Source of the DNA: Semisulcospira habei
Taxonomy: Eukaryota > Mollusca > Gastropoda > Semisulcospiridae
Direction of reading: 5' to 3'
Assembly: GCA_036245525.1 (NCBI GenBank)
Contig: BTPG01000004.1
Location: forward strand, 215,015,722 to 215,079,721
Length of the DNA stretch: 64,000 nucleotides
Shown in pieces: positions 29,858 through 42,833 of this stretch (positions are counted from its first letter, which is position 1; each line of letters opens with the position of its first letter). The notes below the pieces were generated by a model. The model did not search any database and was not told the DNA's origin. It saw only the letters and a program-made list of their open reading frames with translations. A program made the position numbers and the translations under genes.

Positions 29858-31385
29858 CAGACCCAGCCGGGAAGAGATCAGAAAAGCAGTGGCATTTTTG
29901 AAGAATGGCAAAGCAGCAGGGCCAGATGGCATCCCAGCGGAGTCTCTGAAAGCAGACCTAGAGACAACAGTTGAGATGCTGTACCCACTGTTTGGAAAGA
30001 TCTGGGAAGAGGAGGTGATGCCAGCTGACTGGAAGGAGGGGTACCTAATCAAGCTTCCCAAGAAAGGCGACCTCAGCAAGTGTTCCAACTACAGAGGAAT
30101 CACCTTGCTGTCAGTACCAGGAAAGGTCTTCAACAGGATCATCCTAGAGAGAATGAAGAGTTCCGTTGACCCCCAGCTGAGAGACCAGCAAGCAGGATTC
30201 AGGAAGAACCGATCATGTACAGACCAGATCGCCACTCTCCGCATCATCGTGGAACAGTCTCTGGAGTGGAGCTCCCCGCTGTACGTCAACTTTGTGGATT
30301 ATGAGAAAGCATTTGACAGCGTGGACCGAGAGACTCTGTGGAAACTCCTACGACACTACGGTGTACCCACAAAGCTCGTCCGCCTGATCAAGAGCAGCTA
30401 TGATGGCATGACATGTCGCGTGATCCACGAAGGGCAGTTCACCAGAGAGCTCCAGGTCAGAACTGGTGTCAGGCAGGGGTGTCTGCTGTCTCCGTTCCTC
30501 TTCCTACTGGCCATAGACTGGGTCATGAAGATGACCACAGAGCACAGACGAAGTGGAATACAGTGGACACTGTGGACACAGCTTGACGACCTCGATTTTG
30601 CAGACGACTTGGCATTACTGTCCCACACTCATCAACAAATGCAGGACAAGACCACGAGGCTTGCTGACATCTCGTCCCAAGTGGGCCTCACCATTCACAA
30701 ACAGAAAACAAAGACAATGAGGCTGAACGCAACCAGGGAAGAACCAGTCTTGCTTGCTGGCACCCCGCTGGAGGAGGTGGAGTCCTTCACCTATCTCGGG
30801 AGCATCATAGACAAAAAAGGCGGCACTGATGCAGATGTCAGAGCACGAATCGGTAAAGTCAGAGCAGCCTTTCTCCAGTTGAAAAAAGTGTGGAGTTCCA
30901 GAGAGCTGTCACAACACACCAAAGTCCGGATTTTCAACTCCAATGTAAAAGCAGTTCTCCTATATGGAGCAGAGACATGGAGATTGACAAAAACCACAGT
31001 CAACAGAGTACAGACCTTCATGAACAGTTGCCTTAGAAGAATTTTGAAAATCCACTGGCCAGAGAAGATCAGCAACGTCAGACTCTGGGAGAGAACAGAG
31101 CAGATAACAGCAGAGAATGAAATTGGGCGAAGAAGATGGGGATGGATCGGTCACAGTCTGAGAAAGCCAGCTTCCAGTATCACTAGGCAGGGATTGTCAT
31201 GGAACCCCCAGGGAAAGAGGAAAAGAGGTAGCCGAGAAACTCCTGGCGTCGAGACCTCCAAGCAGACATCAAGAGACTGGGAACCACCTGGAGTAGAATC
31301 GAAGGAGAAGCACAGGACAGGAGTTGCTGGAGGTCTCTCGTCGACGGCCTATACCCGGGTAGGGGTGACAGGCGTAAGTAAGTAA
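29817..31385 (+). pseudogene. LINE reverse transcriptase ORF
   Basis: From [10 protein letters not shown] in the new frame to the stop at 31385. Reverse-transcriptase blocks: [49 protein letters not shown]; motif [31 protein letters not shown]; motif [14 protein letters not shown] (catalytic DD); [11 protein letters not shown]; and [11 protein letters not shown] in the thumb. The C-terminal [15 protein letters not shown] is typical of the RTE-like endonuclease/RT class. The domain is uninterrupted after the poly-C shift, so the copy is young; the stop codon falls in the tail repeat. Confidence 0.9.
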
Positions 31386-31829
31386 GTATGTTTCTGTCTG
31401 CCATTGGTCTATTCACCTGTATTTTCCTTTTTAAACTCTCCCTATTGTCTGCGTCCCCTGTAGCTCTTGATATTGGATGTGTGTTGCTAAATGGCCTGCT
31501 GCACCTAAGAGGTGATAAGTTATGTGTTTGCGGTGAATGCATTTTTTAAATATATATAATTTCCCTGTACTATTTTATAATTGGAATGATTTCTATTCTT
31601 TTGTAAACTAGGGTACGATAAATTAGCATGAAGGAGCAGCGTCCCTAACATGTATCTAGTTAGCATATTACACCAGCTGGCGATATACATTTAATATTCT
31701 GTTCAGTTGATTTTTTTTTTTTCACTAGCAGTGTAGGCACGTCTTGAGAAGTCTTGTTGCTGTTGGGACGTTAAGCAATGTATAACCAACCAACCGGCAT
31801 TCAGTGTGTACGTCAGTTCACAAGGCGCA

Positions 31830-32024
31830 CATGAGTGATAGCCTTAGCGATAACCCAGAGGCGCCATGTTGCCCTCAAAAGGACCTCTCACGAGCGCGAC
31901 CTATGCGCCATGAACTCGCGCGTCGGGCGCCGTCAGTAGTCTACAAACTCGGTCACAGTATGAGCACTGACCTGTATTCTAATACAGGTCAGTGGTATGA
32001 GCAACTGGGTTACTGACTGCAGTG
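31830..32024. other. Intergenic; short inverted CTGTATT..AATACAG
   Basis: Nothing coding recognised; a small hairpin ACTGACCTGTATTC / AATACAGGTCAGT at 31967-31993. Confidence 0.4.
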
Positions 32025-32174
32025 TTAACCCTTTTAGCCCCAAGGTCCCATTTCTCAAATTTGGAGTTGTTGCATAACGACTATGTCTGAAGGAGCCAAG
32101 CTAATCTGGCACTACCCTTGAATTATCATTGTCAAGCCATCTCCTGCTGTAGGAATCCGGGGCTTAAAGGTTAA
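32025..32174. mobile_element. TTAA MITE, H1 group alpha, left arm deleted
   Basis: TTAACCCTTTTAGCCCCAAG at the left, right arm GCCAAGCTAATCTGGCACTA, end GGGGCTTAAAGGTTAA. Confidence 0.75.
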
Positions 32175-32204
32175 CCTCTTCAATGCTCGGTCAGTGGACG
32201 TGGG

Positions 32205-32285
32205 TTAACCCGTTCAGTGCCGACAAATATGAACACCACCCAAATCCAAGAGTTATAGAACCTCATGAGCCGGGGGCTCATGAGG

Positions 32286-32349
<64 letters not shown>
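32205..32349. mobile_element. TTAA/H2 element truncated by (ATA)n
   Basis: TTAACCCGTTCAGTGCCGAC, shortened H2 hairpin (CCTCATGAGCC / GGGGGCTCATGAGG), then an ATA array that belongs to the neighbouring LINE tail. Confidence 0.65.
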
Positions 32350-32496
32350 ATAGTTTTTATATAGCGCCCTTCCCCACGAACAGCAAGCTCGGAGCGCTTT
32401 ACAGCACATAAAAAACATTAAAAAAGAGAAAAATTAGAACACATTCACTCTTTAAATAAACATCTGCTCGCACCATGTAGGCGCATTTCTAACACG

Positions 32497-32552
<56 letters not shown>

Positions 32553-32725
32553 CCTATCTACATGGGCTACCCACATACGAAACAACCAACATTTCCAGGC
32601 AGCACATCCAGACTAAGCTAAACTTGATATGCTACCAGGAAAAGATGGGTCTTCAAATTTGTTTTGAAGGTCATCAGGGTAGGGGAAAGACGGACATGCA
32701 GTGGAAGTGAGTTCCAGACGTGAGG
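32350..32725 (-). pseudogene. CR1/L2 LINE 3' end
   Basis: Minus strand reads VWNSLPLHVRLSPTLMTFKT then NLKTHLFLVAYQ (C-terminal reverse-transcriptase signature WNSLP..LKTHLF), then a (GT)n-containing UTR and a GCGCTATATAAAAACTATG-type end with (TAT)n tail. Confidence 0.75.
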
Positions 32726-32744
32726 ATGTGTACCTCTTGCTGAC

Positions 32745-33275
32745 GCTTTGTTGATATAGCCACTCTAGATGTAAAAGTCATGTAGAAAAATGTCCAACGG
32801 TGCCTTTGGCAGCCTTCTAAGCCCAGTAGTTTGCTTGGGGAAAAAATGGGTTTAACAGTTTTGAGTACATAATTATGCACTGTTTCAAACTTTTTAAATT
32901 TCTATTTTTTTTTATTTTATTTTAAGCAAACTACTGGGCTTAGAAGGCTGCCAAAGATACCGTTGGACAGCTTTCGGACTAACCTAAATATCTGAAGTGA
33001 TTGCGAACGAAAATCGGTACGTCGGGGTTTATTTATTAGGAAAATGTGTCCACTTTGACCTATCGCACCGGCCCAAATCGGACACCGACAGTTTTTGCTT
33101 GGAAGCCACTTGGGATGCAAAGGTCGTGCAAAGGTCATGCAGGAATAAAAAGTCCAACGGTACGCCTTTTAGTTTGCCAAGGAAAAATAAGTTTAAAAGT
33201 TTTGAGTATATTATGCAAAGTTTCAAACTCTCCTCTCTTTTTGTTTTTGTTTGTTTCTTTCTTTCTTTTTGTTAG
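32745..33275. other. Local inverted/direct duplication, no gene
   Basis: Minus-strand GCTTAGAAGGCTGCCAAAGGC (32810) reappears on the plus strand at 32936 and again at 33718, with nearby TGGACAGCTTTCGG.CTAA copies. Old shuffled repeat. Confidence 0.5.
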
Positions 33276-33280
33276 CAAAT

Positions 33281-33706
33281 TATTATTATTACATGGTATT
33301 TATATGGCGCATTTCTCATATTTATTATATAACTCAATGCGCAGAATGTAGCCGCGAATTGAACCCAACAAGCACTGCTCACGTGAATCACGCGCATTCA
33401 CTCACACACTGTACGTAAACACAGAACATTCACGTGGTTCTAAGGGCAAGCTCAAGCGAGCTACTGAAGTTGTTTTTGGAAATCGTTTGTATTTGAAATT
33501 TTATTAAGTTGGCGGCTGAAACTGATACCAAAGTGGAAGGGGATGAAGAGCCGGAGCGAGTACCCGGAGAAAGAACCCCCGACGGTCCGCCCGAATTAAC
33601 GGTGACACTACTAGAGGAGAAAAGTCCGACGCCGAAACCCGGAATCGAACCTCGCACCTTTAGCATTGGTGGCAGGCGCCTTAATCACTGCGCCACGGAC
33701 CGGCCT
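33281..33706 (-). mobile_element. tRNA-derived SINE, copy 2, (AAT)n tail
   Basis: Same as 10817-11265, highly similar along the whole length, with intact box A and box B (minus strand) and a short ATT tail. Confidence 0.85.
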
Positions 33707-34429
33707 TAATTACTGGGCTTAGAAGGCTGCCAAAGGTACCATTCGACAGCTTTCGGCCTAATCTAATCAGCTGACGTGGTCCCGAGCCGAGTCAGCGGTT
33801 CGCTTGGCCAAATGCGTTTACTAAATTAATGAGTTTTCTAAATTACTAAATGGTATTTTTCGCCTGAAAGGCGGGTGGGACACAAATCACTGGACTCCGC
33901 CCCTAATCCCCCCCCCCCCTCAATCCCCTCCCCCACCATCACCACCCCCCGGCCTAGATCCGCCCCTGGTTTTGAAATGTATCCAAAGTTGAAGACGGTT
34001 TTCGTCCGACAATTCATACAAGCACAGGGCCGGAAGAAGGGAATCGACTGAAGTTCTGTCTGAGTTTCGTACCTTTGACACGTAGCACTAACTTATTGAC
34101 ATTTGGGGCGAGGCAGGGTCACCAAAGATACCCTTGTACAGTATGAGTCTCTGGCGGCACTGACGAAAACCTTGCCAGAACACTGGACATGACCCAGACA
34201 TGACCCGCCTAATTTAAATGTTTATTCTTCCGTGCAAATCGTTGTGTATATGTCGTATGACATCGGAGCGCACAACAGTCGGCCCTCTTCAATTTGCATA
34301 GAGGACCGGGAGAACGCTAAGCTGTTCAGATTAAACACACTATGACACACATCTAGAAAAGCCACAAACACATGCTAGGATTGTATTAATAATCTGCCGA
34401 TTGATTTAGTTGTTTTAACACTTTACAAC

Positions 34430-34600
34430 CTCATATTTTGGCTGAGACTGATCCATGACTTCTCCCTAAACAATAGGCTGATATCATGGGTTTTGGAATT
34501 TTTAACTAACAGACCTCAAAGAGTTCTTGTCAACCATCTTTTTTTGAGTGACTGCCTAGTTACAATCACTGGTTCTCCTCAAGGTTGTGTTTTGTGCTGG
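34430..34600 (+). pseudogene. Reverse-transcriptase fragment (Rex1/CR1-like)
   Basis: FLTNRPQRVLVNHLFLSDC then LVTITGSPQGCVLC, the SPQGCVL block of non-LTR reverse transcriptases; preceded by frameshifted sequence. Confidence 0.65.
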
Positions 34601-34639
34601 ACAAGATCATCGTAAGGCTCGCATCAAAAATCATCGGCG

Positions 34640-35220
34640 AAAATCAATCGGCAGAAGCCTGCAGTGTTTTGTAGAGAGACAGACAGTCAGTGAAAAAGGC
34701 GTACTCTCTCATTCTGACTAGCAATGACTGATCATGTTCTGACCGCCCGGCGAGTCTGACCGTTTCCCCTCAAACTCGGGACGTCGGTTCCGCTGTTCAG
34801 CGTGAAGGACGAACAGACGAAAATTGTCCTTCGTCCCTACTGACGTCCCATTAAAGTACCATTACGCATAAAATGATCCGAAGACACGTTTCTGCACCAT
34901 TTGTGTTTGTTATGGCTTGTCGACACACCTCATGAACTTTAACGGCAGTTTGGACAGGCAGCCTGAACAGCACATGCGTAATCGCACTTATTGAGTATTC
35001 TGTGCAACCGTAGCTGTTTCTCGTACTGATAGCACTCAGTGTATTTATGGAAAGGAGTGGAGTCCTTGTCAGGTTACTTGATATTAGGACGACGTGTGCT
35101 GAACTGGATTCTCCTGTGTCCAAATGAACCATAACTAGACCTGTGTGTAGCGTTTCATAACCGTTCAAGTTGTTACAGAAGTAACAGTTGCGGCGGTAGT
35201 GAGCCTTTAATCACGCCTAA
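34640..35220. other. Intergenic, nothing recognised
   Basis: A partial inverted pair (GACGTCGGTTCCGCTGTTCAG region and GTCCTTCGTCC) is the only structure seen. Confidence 0.35.
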
Positions 35221-35225
35221 GCGTG

Positions 35226-35735
<510 letters not shown>

Positions 35736-35779
35736 ACGCGTGTACTATACTATATAGCAGCAGATCGTGAGCTTTTCTT

Positions 35780-36170
35780 TCTATTTTTTTTTTCACAGTT
35801 GACAATGCCTTTTTTCCCTTTAAATTTCTAGTTAACAATTTTCACTACCTGAATTATTTATATATGAATATAATATTTTATTTCATTATTATTATTAATT
35901 TCTTTTGTTTCATTTAGTTAATTTAAAAAAAATTGTATTATCACTATTTTCTTAAATTAATTACTGTAATCTACCGTTACAGTTTTTTTCCCCCTGTGCA
36001 TTGTATGGTGCAGTGATATGAGCTGACGTGCATACATGTTTTTATTAATGTTGTAATGTTTTAAATACTTACATTAAATTTTACTTGAATTGTTGTATCA
36101 TTACTGTGTGTATATTTTAATGTAAATTTTTGTGTATATTTGACCGAGTCACTGAGCTTGTCGGACCACT
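35780..36170. other. AT-rich intergenic, nothing recognised
   Basis: TTTATTT-rich sequence without open frames of note. Confidence 0.4.
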
Positions 36171-36396
36171 TTAACCCATTTAGTAACCCCGAGTCCCCAC
36201 AGCAGGAGATAGATTGACCATGATAATTCAAGGGTAGTGCCAGATTAGCTTGGCACCTTCAAGCGCCAAGCTAATCTGGCACTACCCTTGAATTATCATG
36301 GTCATTCCATCTCCTGCAACTGGTACGTAGTGAGTCATTATGCAACACCTCCAAATTTCGAGAAATGGGACCGGGCCTTGAGGCTATAAAGGTTAA
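36171..36396. mobile_element. TTAA foldback MITE, H1 group alpha (complete)
   Basis: TTAACCCATTTAGTAACCCC to GGCTATAAAGGTTAA; hairpin of about 57 bp per arm (AGGAGATAGATTGACCATGA.. / ..TCATGGTCATTCCATCTCCT) around CTTCAAGC. Confidence 0.85.
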
Positions 36397-36506
36397 TTGC
36401 ATATCAGTAGAGGGGATGAATACAGTTTATTAAATTGAACTGAATTAAACTGATCTTTTCCCGTACTCACTGCACAACTCCAGCCAACACGTCGCGTAGT
36501 ACGTCC

Positions 36507-36940
36507 ACTTTCTCACTTTACACCCAACAACCTGGGCACTTTCTCACTTTACACCCAACAACCTGGGCACTTTCTCACTTTACACCCAACAACCTGGGCA
36601 CTTTCTTACTTTACACCCAACAACCTGGGCACTTTCTCACTTTACACCCAACAACCTGGGCACTTTCTCACTTTACACCCAACAACCTGGGCACTTTCTC
36701 ACTTTACACCCAACAACCTGGGCACTTTCTCACTTTACACCCAACAACCTGGGCACTTTCTCACTTTACACCCAACAACCTGGGCACTTTCTCACTTTAC
36801 ACCCAACAACCTGGGCACTTTCTCACTTTACACCCAACAACCTGGGCACTTTCTCACTTTACACCCAACAACCTGGGCACTTTCTCACTTTACACCCAAC
36901 AACCTGGGCACTTTCTCACTTTACACCCAACAACCTGGGC
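36507..36940 (+). repeat. 31-bp minisatellite, 14 copies
   Basis: Unit ACTTTCTCACTTTACACCCA plus ACAACCTGGGC; 434 bp = 14 x 31, with a single variant copy (TTCTTACTT at about 36602). Confidence 0.95.
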
Positions 36941-37410
36941 ACTTCTCAGTGGTTGAGCGAGTCAGTCAGTGGTTGCTACTATTGAGTCTAGCAGATTACG
37001 CAATTTCTGCAGAGATAAGTAGTTCGCCAAAAGAGTAACAAATGTTTGCAGGTACGAAACGAAAGTACTAATGCTATATGGTTTATGCATAACAACAATA
37101 TTTGTCCTTAGGATGGAGACATTTTTGTTGAAGTGTTTTCGAACGCTATTTGTTCGCTGCCTGTGAGGGAACAAGTCCTCGTACATGGCCCGGATAAGGT
37201 GCGAGACATTTTTTGTGCATAACATTGAAAATTTCAATCATACAAGTTACAAGTTTATTCCAGTGAGTAAATTAAAATCATGAGCAAATAAACATGTATA
37301 CATATTTCTATCTATCTATCCGTCTATCTTGATCCACATTATCACTAGTCTTATGGCGGTGGCTACCAAGGAGAGAAAAGGAAGAATTTTTCAATATGAA
37401 TACATCTGTG

Positions 37411-38580
37411 CATGTTCATAATCTATCCTTTACTTAGCATGCATATTCATATGTCCCATGTATCTCTGACTTATTTTATTTATTATTTATTTATTTGTTT
37501 GCAATGTATGTTTGCACATACATATCAGCATACAAGATGAGAACATACATGCACACATACATGGTAATTGGTGCCTTACCACGCGCTCCCCACCCCACCC
37601 CACATACACACGCAAAACCGCAGAACACCCATCAAAAGACATGCACATCGGTGCATGTTCATAATCTATCCTTTACTTGGCATTCAGATGTCCCAGGTAT
37701 CTTTGACTTATTTTATTTTATTTATTTATTTAAATTTATTATTATTTTTTGTTTGTAATGTAGATTTTGTACATACACATCAGCATACAACAAGAAAATA
37801 TACACATATATTTATGGTAATAGGTGCCATACCGCCAGCTACCAACCCCACACCACAAACACACACAAAACAACTGAACACCCACAAAAAAGGCATGCAC
37901 ATCGGTGCATGTTTATAATCTATCCTTTACTTAGCATTCATTATGTCCCAGGTATCTTTGACTTACTTTATCATATTTATTTAACCGCCAAGCGATGGCC
38001 TTAGTTGCCTGCTCAGCATTAAACCCAAATAACTAAATATTTATTTAAATTATTTGTTTATTTTTGTCTGTTTGTAATGCAGATTTTGTACATACACATC
38101 AGCATACAACATGAGATTGATTGATTACATTGTTTAACGTCCCGACAGCAACAAGACTTTCTCACTGCTTGTGAAAAAAAAACTAAACAGAACATTGAAT
38201 GTATGTCGCCAGCCGGTCCAATACGTTAAATAAACCTACGACATTGGGCCTAAATAACGCTAAGACCATTTAGCAACACACATCCAATATCAAGAGCTAC
38301 AGGCAGCGCAGACAGTAGGGAGAGTTTTAAAAGGGCAAATACAAGTGAATGGACCAAGGGTAGACAGAAACACATGCCACAAAATAGAAGGGAAACCCAC
38401 CCTATGGGGCTGACCAGGGTGACCCTGGGAACTAAAAAGTAGTTAACCCCACCCAAGTCCCCCAGGGCAGACCCGGGTGAGGGGATACAACATGAGACAT
38501 ACACATACATAGTAATAGGTGCCATACCGCCCGCTCCCAACCGCACCCCACATTCTCACACACAACCGCAGAACACTCAC
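37411..38580 (+). repeat. About 250-bp degenerate tandem repeat
   Basis: TGCATGTTCATAATCTATCC then TTTACTT.GCAT, ATGTCCCA.GTATCT.TGACTTA, TACATA.ACATCAGCATACAA and GTAAT.GGTGCC.TACC recur about every 250 bp (37411, 37654, 37908, and a last unit split by the SINE). Confidence 0.75.
38117..38484 (-). mobile_element. SINE-like element, intact, 13-bp TSD
   Basis: Flanked by ATACAACATGAGA at 38104-38116 and 38485-38497. Minus strand runs CACCCGGGTCTGCCCTGGG ... TTGTTGCTGTCGGGACGTTA and ends in an ATCA/CAAT tail. 368 bp, no coding capacity. No convincing pol III boxes were identified. Confidence 0.85.
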
Positions 38581-38769
38581 CAAATACATGCACAATTGTA
38601 TACCGATCTGCATTAGTGGACTGTAAAACCTATATATAGACTTGAGGTTAAGAAAGTGGCTTGTCTTGACTGCCTGTATTTTAGCTGCTCACCTACAAAT
38701 CTCATGTATACAGTTAATCACACTGCACATGCAGCCATCAGTTCTGTAAAAAAAAAAAAAAGTACTGTT

Positions 38770-40480
38770 GTTCTCATGCACATGGGCACCAAAAGTTAGA
38801 GATGACGCCACATTCTCTTGGACCCCGCCACCTCTCCTGATCTTGCATCCCATTTCGATTCCTCCCTCCTAGACACCCATGCCCCTGTCGCCACCTGTTC
38901 CATACCCAACCGACTCCCCTTACCTGGTTCACTGACGACATAGCTGAGGCCAAGCACGAGCGTCGACAAGCGGAACGCCGCTGGCGCTCATCGGACCTCA
39001 CCGTTCACAGACAGATCTTCCAAACCACCAGATCCAAAGTCTGCAGAATGATATTTGACTCCAAACGTAAACACCTTCAAAACAAAATCCTGGAATCCAC
39101 TTCTTCCAAAACCCTCTACGCTACCATGAACACACTCCTAGGCACTTCTAAAGACTCTCCTCTCCCCAACACACCAGCAAAGAAGAACTCCCGTCCGCTT
39201 TTTCCACCTATTTTTCCGACAAAATCCAAACTCTGCACAACACACTCGATACTCTGCCTTCTCCGCCTTGCCCTCCCCCCCCCCCCCCCCCCTCCACCTT
39301 TTCCGGCACTCCCTTCTCGTCCTTCCGCCCCGTCTCTCAGGATGAAGTCCTCAAGACCATAAAGTCCATGCCTTTCAAAACCTGCGAACTAGACCCGCTC
39401 CCAGCTTCTCTCTACCGGGACGGCCTTCCAAATCTTCTGCCCTTCATTACCGACGTCATCAACACATCTCTAGAGAATGGCTCCGTCCCCGATATCTTCA
39501 AGTCCGCCATCGTCCGTCCTCTCCTAAAAAAAACACAACCTCGTCCCAAACGAACTCAAGAACTATCGCCCAGTCTCCAATCTCTCTTTCCTGTCCAAGC
39601 TTCTTGAGAAGGTTGTTCTCAACCAGCTCAACCTCCACCTCGCCAACAACAACCTCCTCAGTCCCTTCCAGTCTGACTATCGCAAACATCACAGCACTGA
39701 AACAGCCCTTCTACATATCCTAAACGACCTGCTCCTCTCCACCGACTCGGGCAACATCTCCCTTCTTACGCTACTCGATCTCTCTTCCGCCTTCGACACT
39801 ATAGACCACTATATCCTCCTTCACCGCCTTCACCACTCCTTCGGCATCACTGACTCTGCTCACTCCTTGTTTCTCTCCTACCTCTCCGACAGACAGCAGT
39901 CCGTCACCATCGACGACGTCTCCTCCAACCCAGTCAGGCTCTCCTGCGGAGTTCCACAAGGGTCCGTCCTGGGCCCGGTCTTTTCACACTCTACACCTCT
40001 CCCCTGTCCATCATCATCCAGTGTCTCATCACATACACCACCACCTATACGCTGACGACTCACAACTACTAGACAAAGACAAACTCGACAACACTCAGTC
40101 ACTACTGACTCGCACGGCTGACTGCTACGAAGACGTGAAAAACTGGATGACAGCAAACAAGCTTAAACTGAACGACGACAAAACGAAAGCCGGCCATGCT
40201 GGTAGGCACTCGCCAGAAACTTTCCCAGCTCCCTCCCTCGCTCCACTTTCAACTCGACAGCACACCCATCTCCCTCTCTGACTCGGCCAAGAACCTCAGC
40301 GTTATCTTAGATTCCTCTCTTTCCATGACCAGCTTCGTCTCCGCCACGGCCCAGGCATGCTATTTCCACCTCGCATCAGTCAGATCAGAAAATACCTCAC
40401 CACCGAAGCTGCCACCATCTTATCTCGCATCGACTATTGCAACTCTCTCCTTTCCGGCCTGTAAATCTTCCAGCGAAATG
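38770..40480 (+). pseudogene. CR1/L2-type LINE reverse-transcriptase relic
   Basis: Frames in order: SFLDPATSPDLASHFDSSLL-type start, IAEAKHERRQAERRWR, EVLKTIKSMPFKTCELDPLP, VIRPLL-type block (FKSAIVRPLLKK), FQSDYRKHHSTETALL, motif A LLDLSSAFDTIDH, CGVPQGSVLGPV, HHLYADDSQLLD (catalytic DD), LNDDKTKA. At least three frameshifts, one in a poly-C tract (about 39277-39293). Confidence 0.85.
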
Positions 40481-40998
40481 TCAAAGCCAGTAAGAAAATA
40501 AGACAACAGCAGCAAGTATATGTATTTTGTAAATCGCTCAAATAAAACATGAGAACTCATCGAGCCCAATGGTGCTATGAGTGGGTGATGGAAACAAGGA
40601 AAGAAATAGTATGTGCACATTATAAAGTACGTGCCTCCTCCCCCCCCCCCCCCCCCCCCCTCAAAAAAAAAAAATAAATAAAATAAAATAAAGAAAATAA
40701 AATTAAAAACCTAGCTTTTCATCATAAAACATATCTCATTCATTGATCGTTTGACTGATTTATTAAATCAACTGCGCTGTGTCACCTTTCTCCGTTTTTT
40801 TTTTCTTTCTCGTTTTAATCCCAATATATACGAGTGTCAGTGTTAATGCCAGCTGCTAAGAATTCTTCCAGCGAACGGCTTCAAATGTCAATATGCAGAC
40901 AAACTGCAACTTGATCACTCACCAGCAAAATACAGTTCCTCTTTGTGCAGCTAGGCTACTGCTGGGGAGCTAGGGTTCATTTTCAAACGAAGCATTTA

Positions 40999-41474
40999 TG
41001 TAGAACAAATCAAAAAGAACCCGTCGGCACACCGAAATTCACGTCCGCGGAGGTTGTGGCATCACGTGATGTTTTGATCACGTGATTTGGGATACCTTAT
41101 TGTTGAGTAACGATATTTGAGTTCAAGGCAAGCTTTTTCGTAATTGTTTCTTCTCTTAATATATCTAAGTGTGAAAATATTACTTTAAAAAAATGAAATC
41201 CTTTTAGGTGACATATAGTGCATACTACCACTGAATACAGGAACAATGAGACCCGTGTAAACTACTGATCCCCTGTGAACATGGCTGCGACGGTCCTGGT
41301 TTCGTCGGCAGCCATACTGGAAACAAAATGTGCTACAGAAAAATGTCTCCATCCTCCGGCGGTTTAAAACGAGTGCGCACTGCTTTTATTCATACTAGAC
41401 TTCATTTTGATATACCCAAACCTTTGTTACTCTCTAGAAAATCACTATCTCGTAAATGGCTGATCGTCTATGAA
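40999..41474 (+). repeat. Duplicate A of the KIF14 upstream segment
   Basis: Aligns with 43444-43691 plus 45143-45385: CACCGAAATTCACG, AACGATATTTGA, GCTTTTTCGTAATTGTTTCT, GTGCATACTACCACTGAAT, AACATGGCTGCGAC, AATGTCTCCATCCTC, GCACTGCTTTTATTCATACT, AAATCACTATCTCGTAAA. Confidence 0.85.
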
Positions 41475-41667
41475 GGGCAGCTGCTAGACTAATTGCATTC
41501 GCCTCCAAGCGTGTTTACATTGTGCTGTGTATTCTTTCAGTGTGTAGTAGTAGTAGTATGTGTGAGGACAAAATAGACCGCGAGGCCTTTGCAAATGTCC
41601 TTTCAGTCTTTCTTTCATTAAGCAATCCAGACCAAAAAAGTCAGTGACTGCCAAGCGTGTAATATGC

Positions 41668-41759
41668 AAAGAAGTACCCAACGGAGAAAGAAACACGCTT
41701 AGAAAAGACGGGTACCCGTCTTTTCTAAGCGTGTTTCTTTCTCCGTTGGGTACTTCTTT
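41668..41759. repeat. Perfect 92-bp palindrome
   Basis: Each 46-nt arm is the exact complement of the other with no loop; centre CGGGTACCCG at 41713/41714. Arms contain AGAAACACGCTTAGAAAAG, the terminal motif of the repeat at 300-515 and 21285-21535. Confidence 0.9.
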
Positions 41760-41904
41760 CTTTCATTAATTACTTTATGGGTCTGTTGTGCCGGCATGCA
41801 AACTTTCCTACAAATCATTCATCATAGCAATAGAAAATCTCTTTAAATTTTGGTAATTCATCCAGCTGGTTTTTTTTTTTATTTTTTTTTTTTTTTTTTT
41901 TTTT

Positions 41905-42833
<929 letters not shown>

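Larger units (their letters stand above)
28898..31386 (+). mobile_element. 5'-truncated RTE-like LINE with 13-bp TSD
   Basis: Flanked by TATGTTTCTGTCT at 28885-28897 and 31387-31399. Starts inside the endonuclease domain and ends in a GTAA/AAGT repeat tail. About 2.5 kb. Confidence 0.9.
28765..31797 (+). mobile_element. SINE-like element split by a LINE
   Basis: Left part (28765-28897) and right part (31387-31797) together match the intact copy at 38117-38484: CACCCGGG..CTGCCCTG, GGGGTTAACTA, TCAGCCCCA.AGGGTGG, then GCTCTTGATATTGGATGTGT, TGTTGCTAAATGG, and the 3' end TTGTTGCTGT.GGGACGTTAA. Flanked by the 13-bp direct repeat CATTCAGTGTGTA at 28752-28764 and 31798-31810. Confidence 0.85.
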
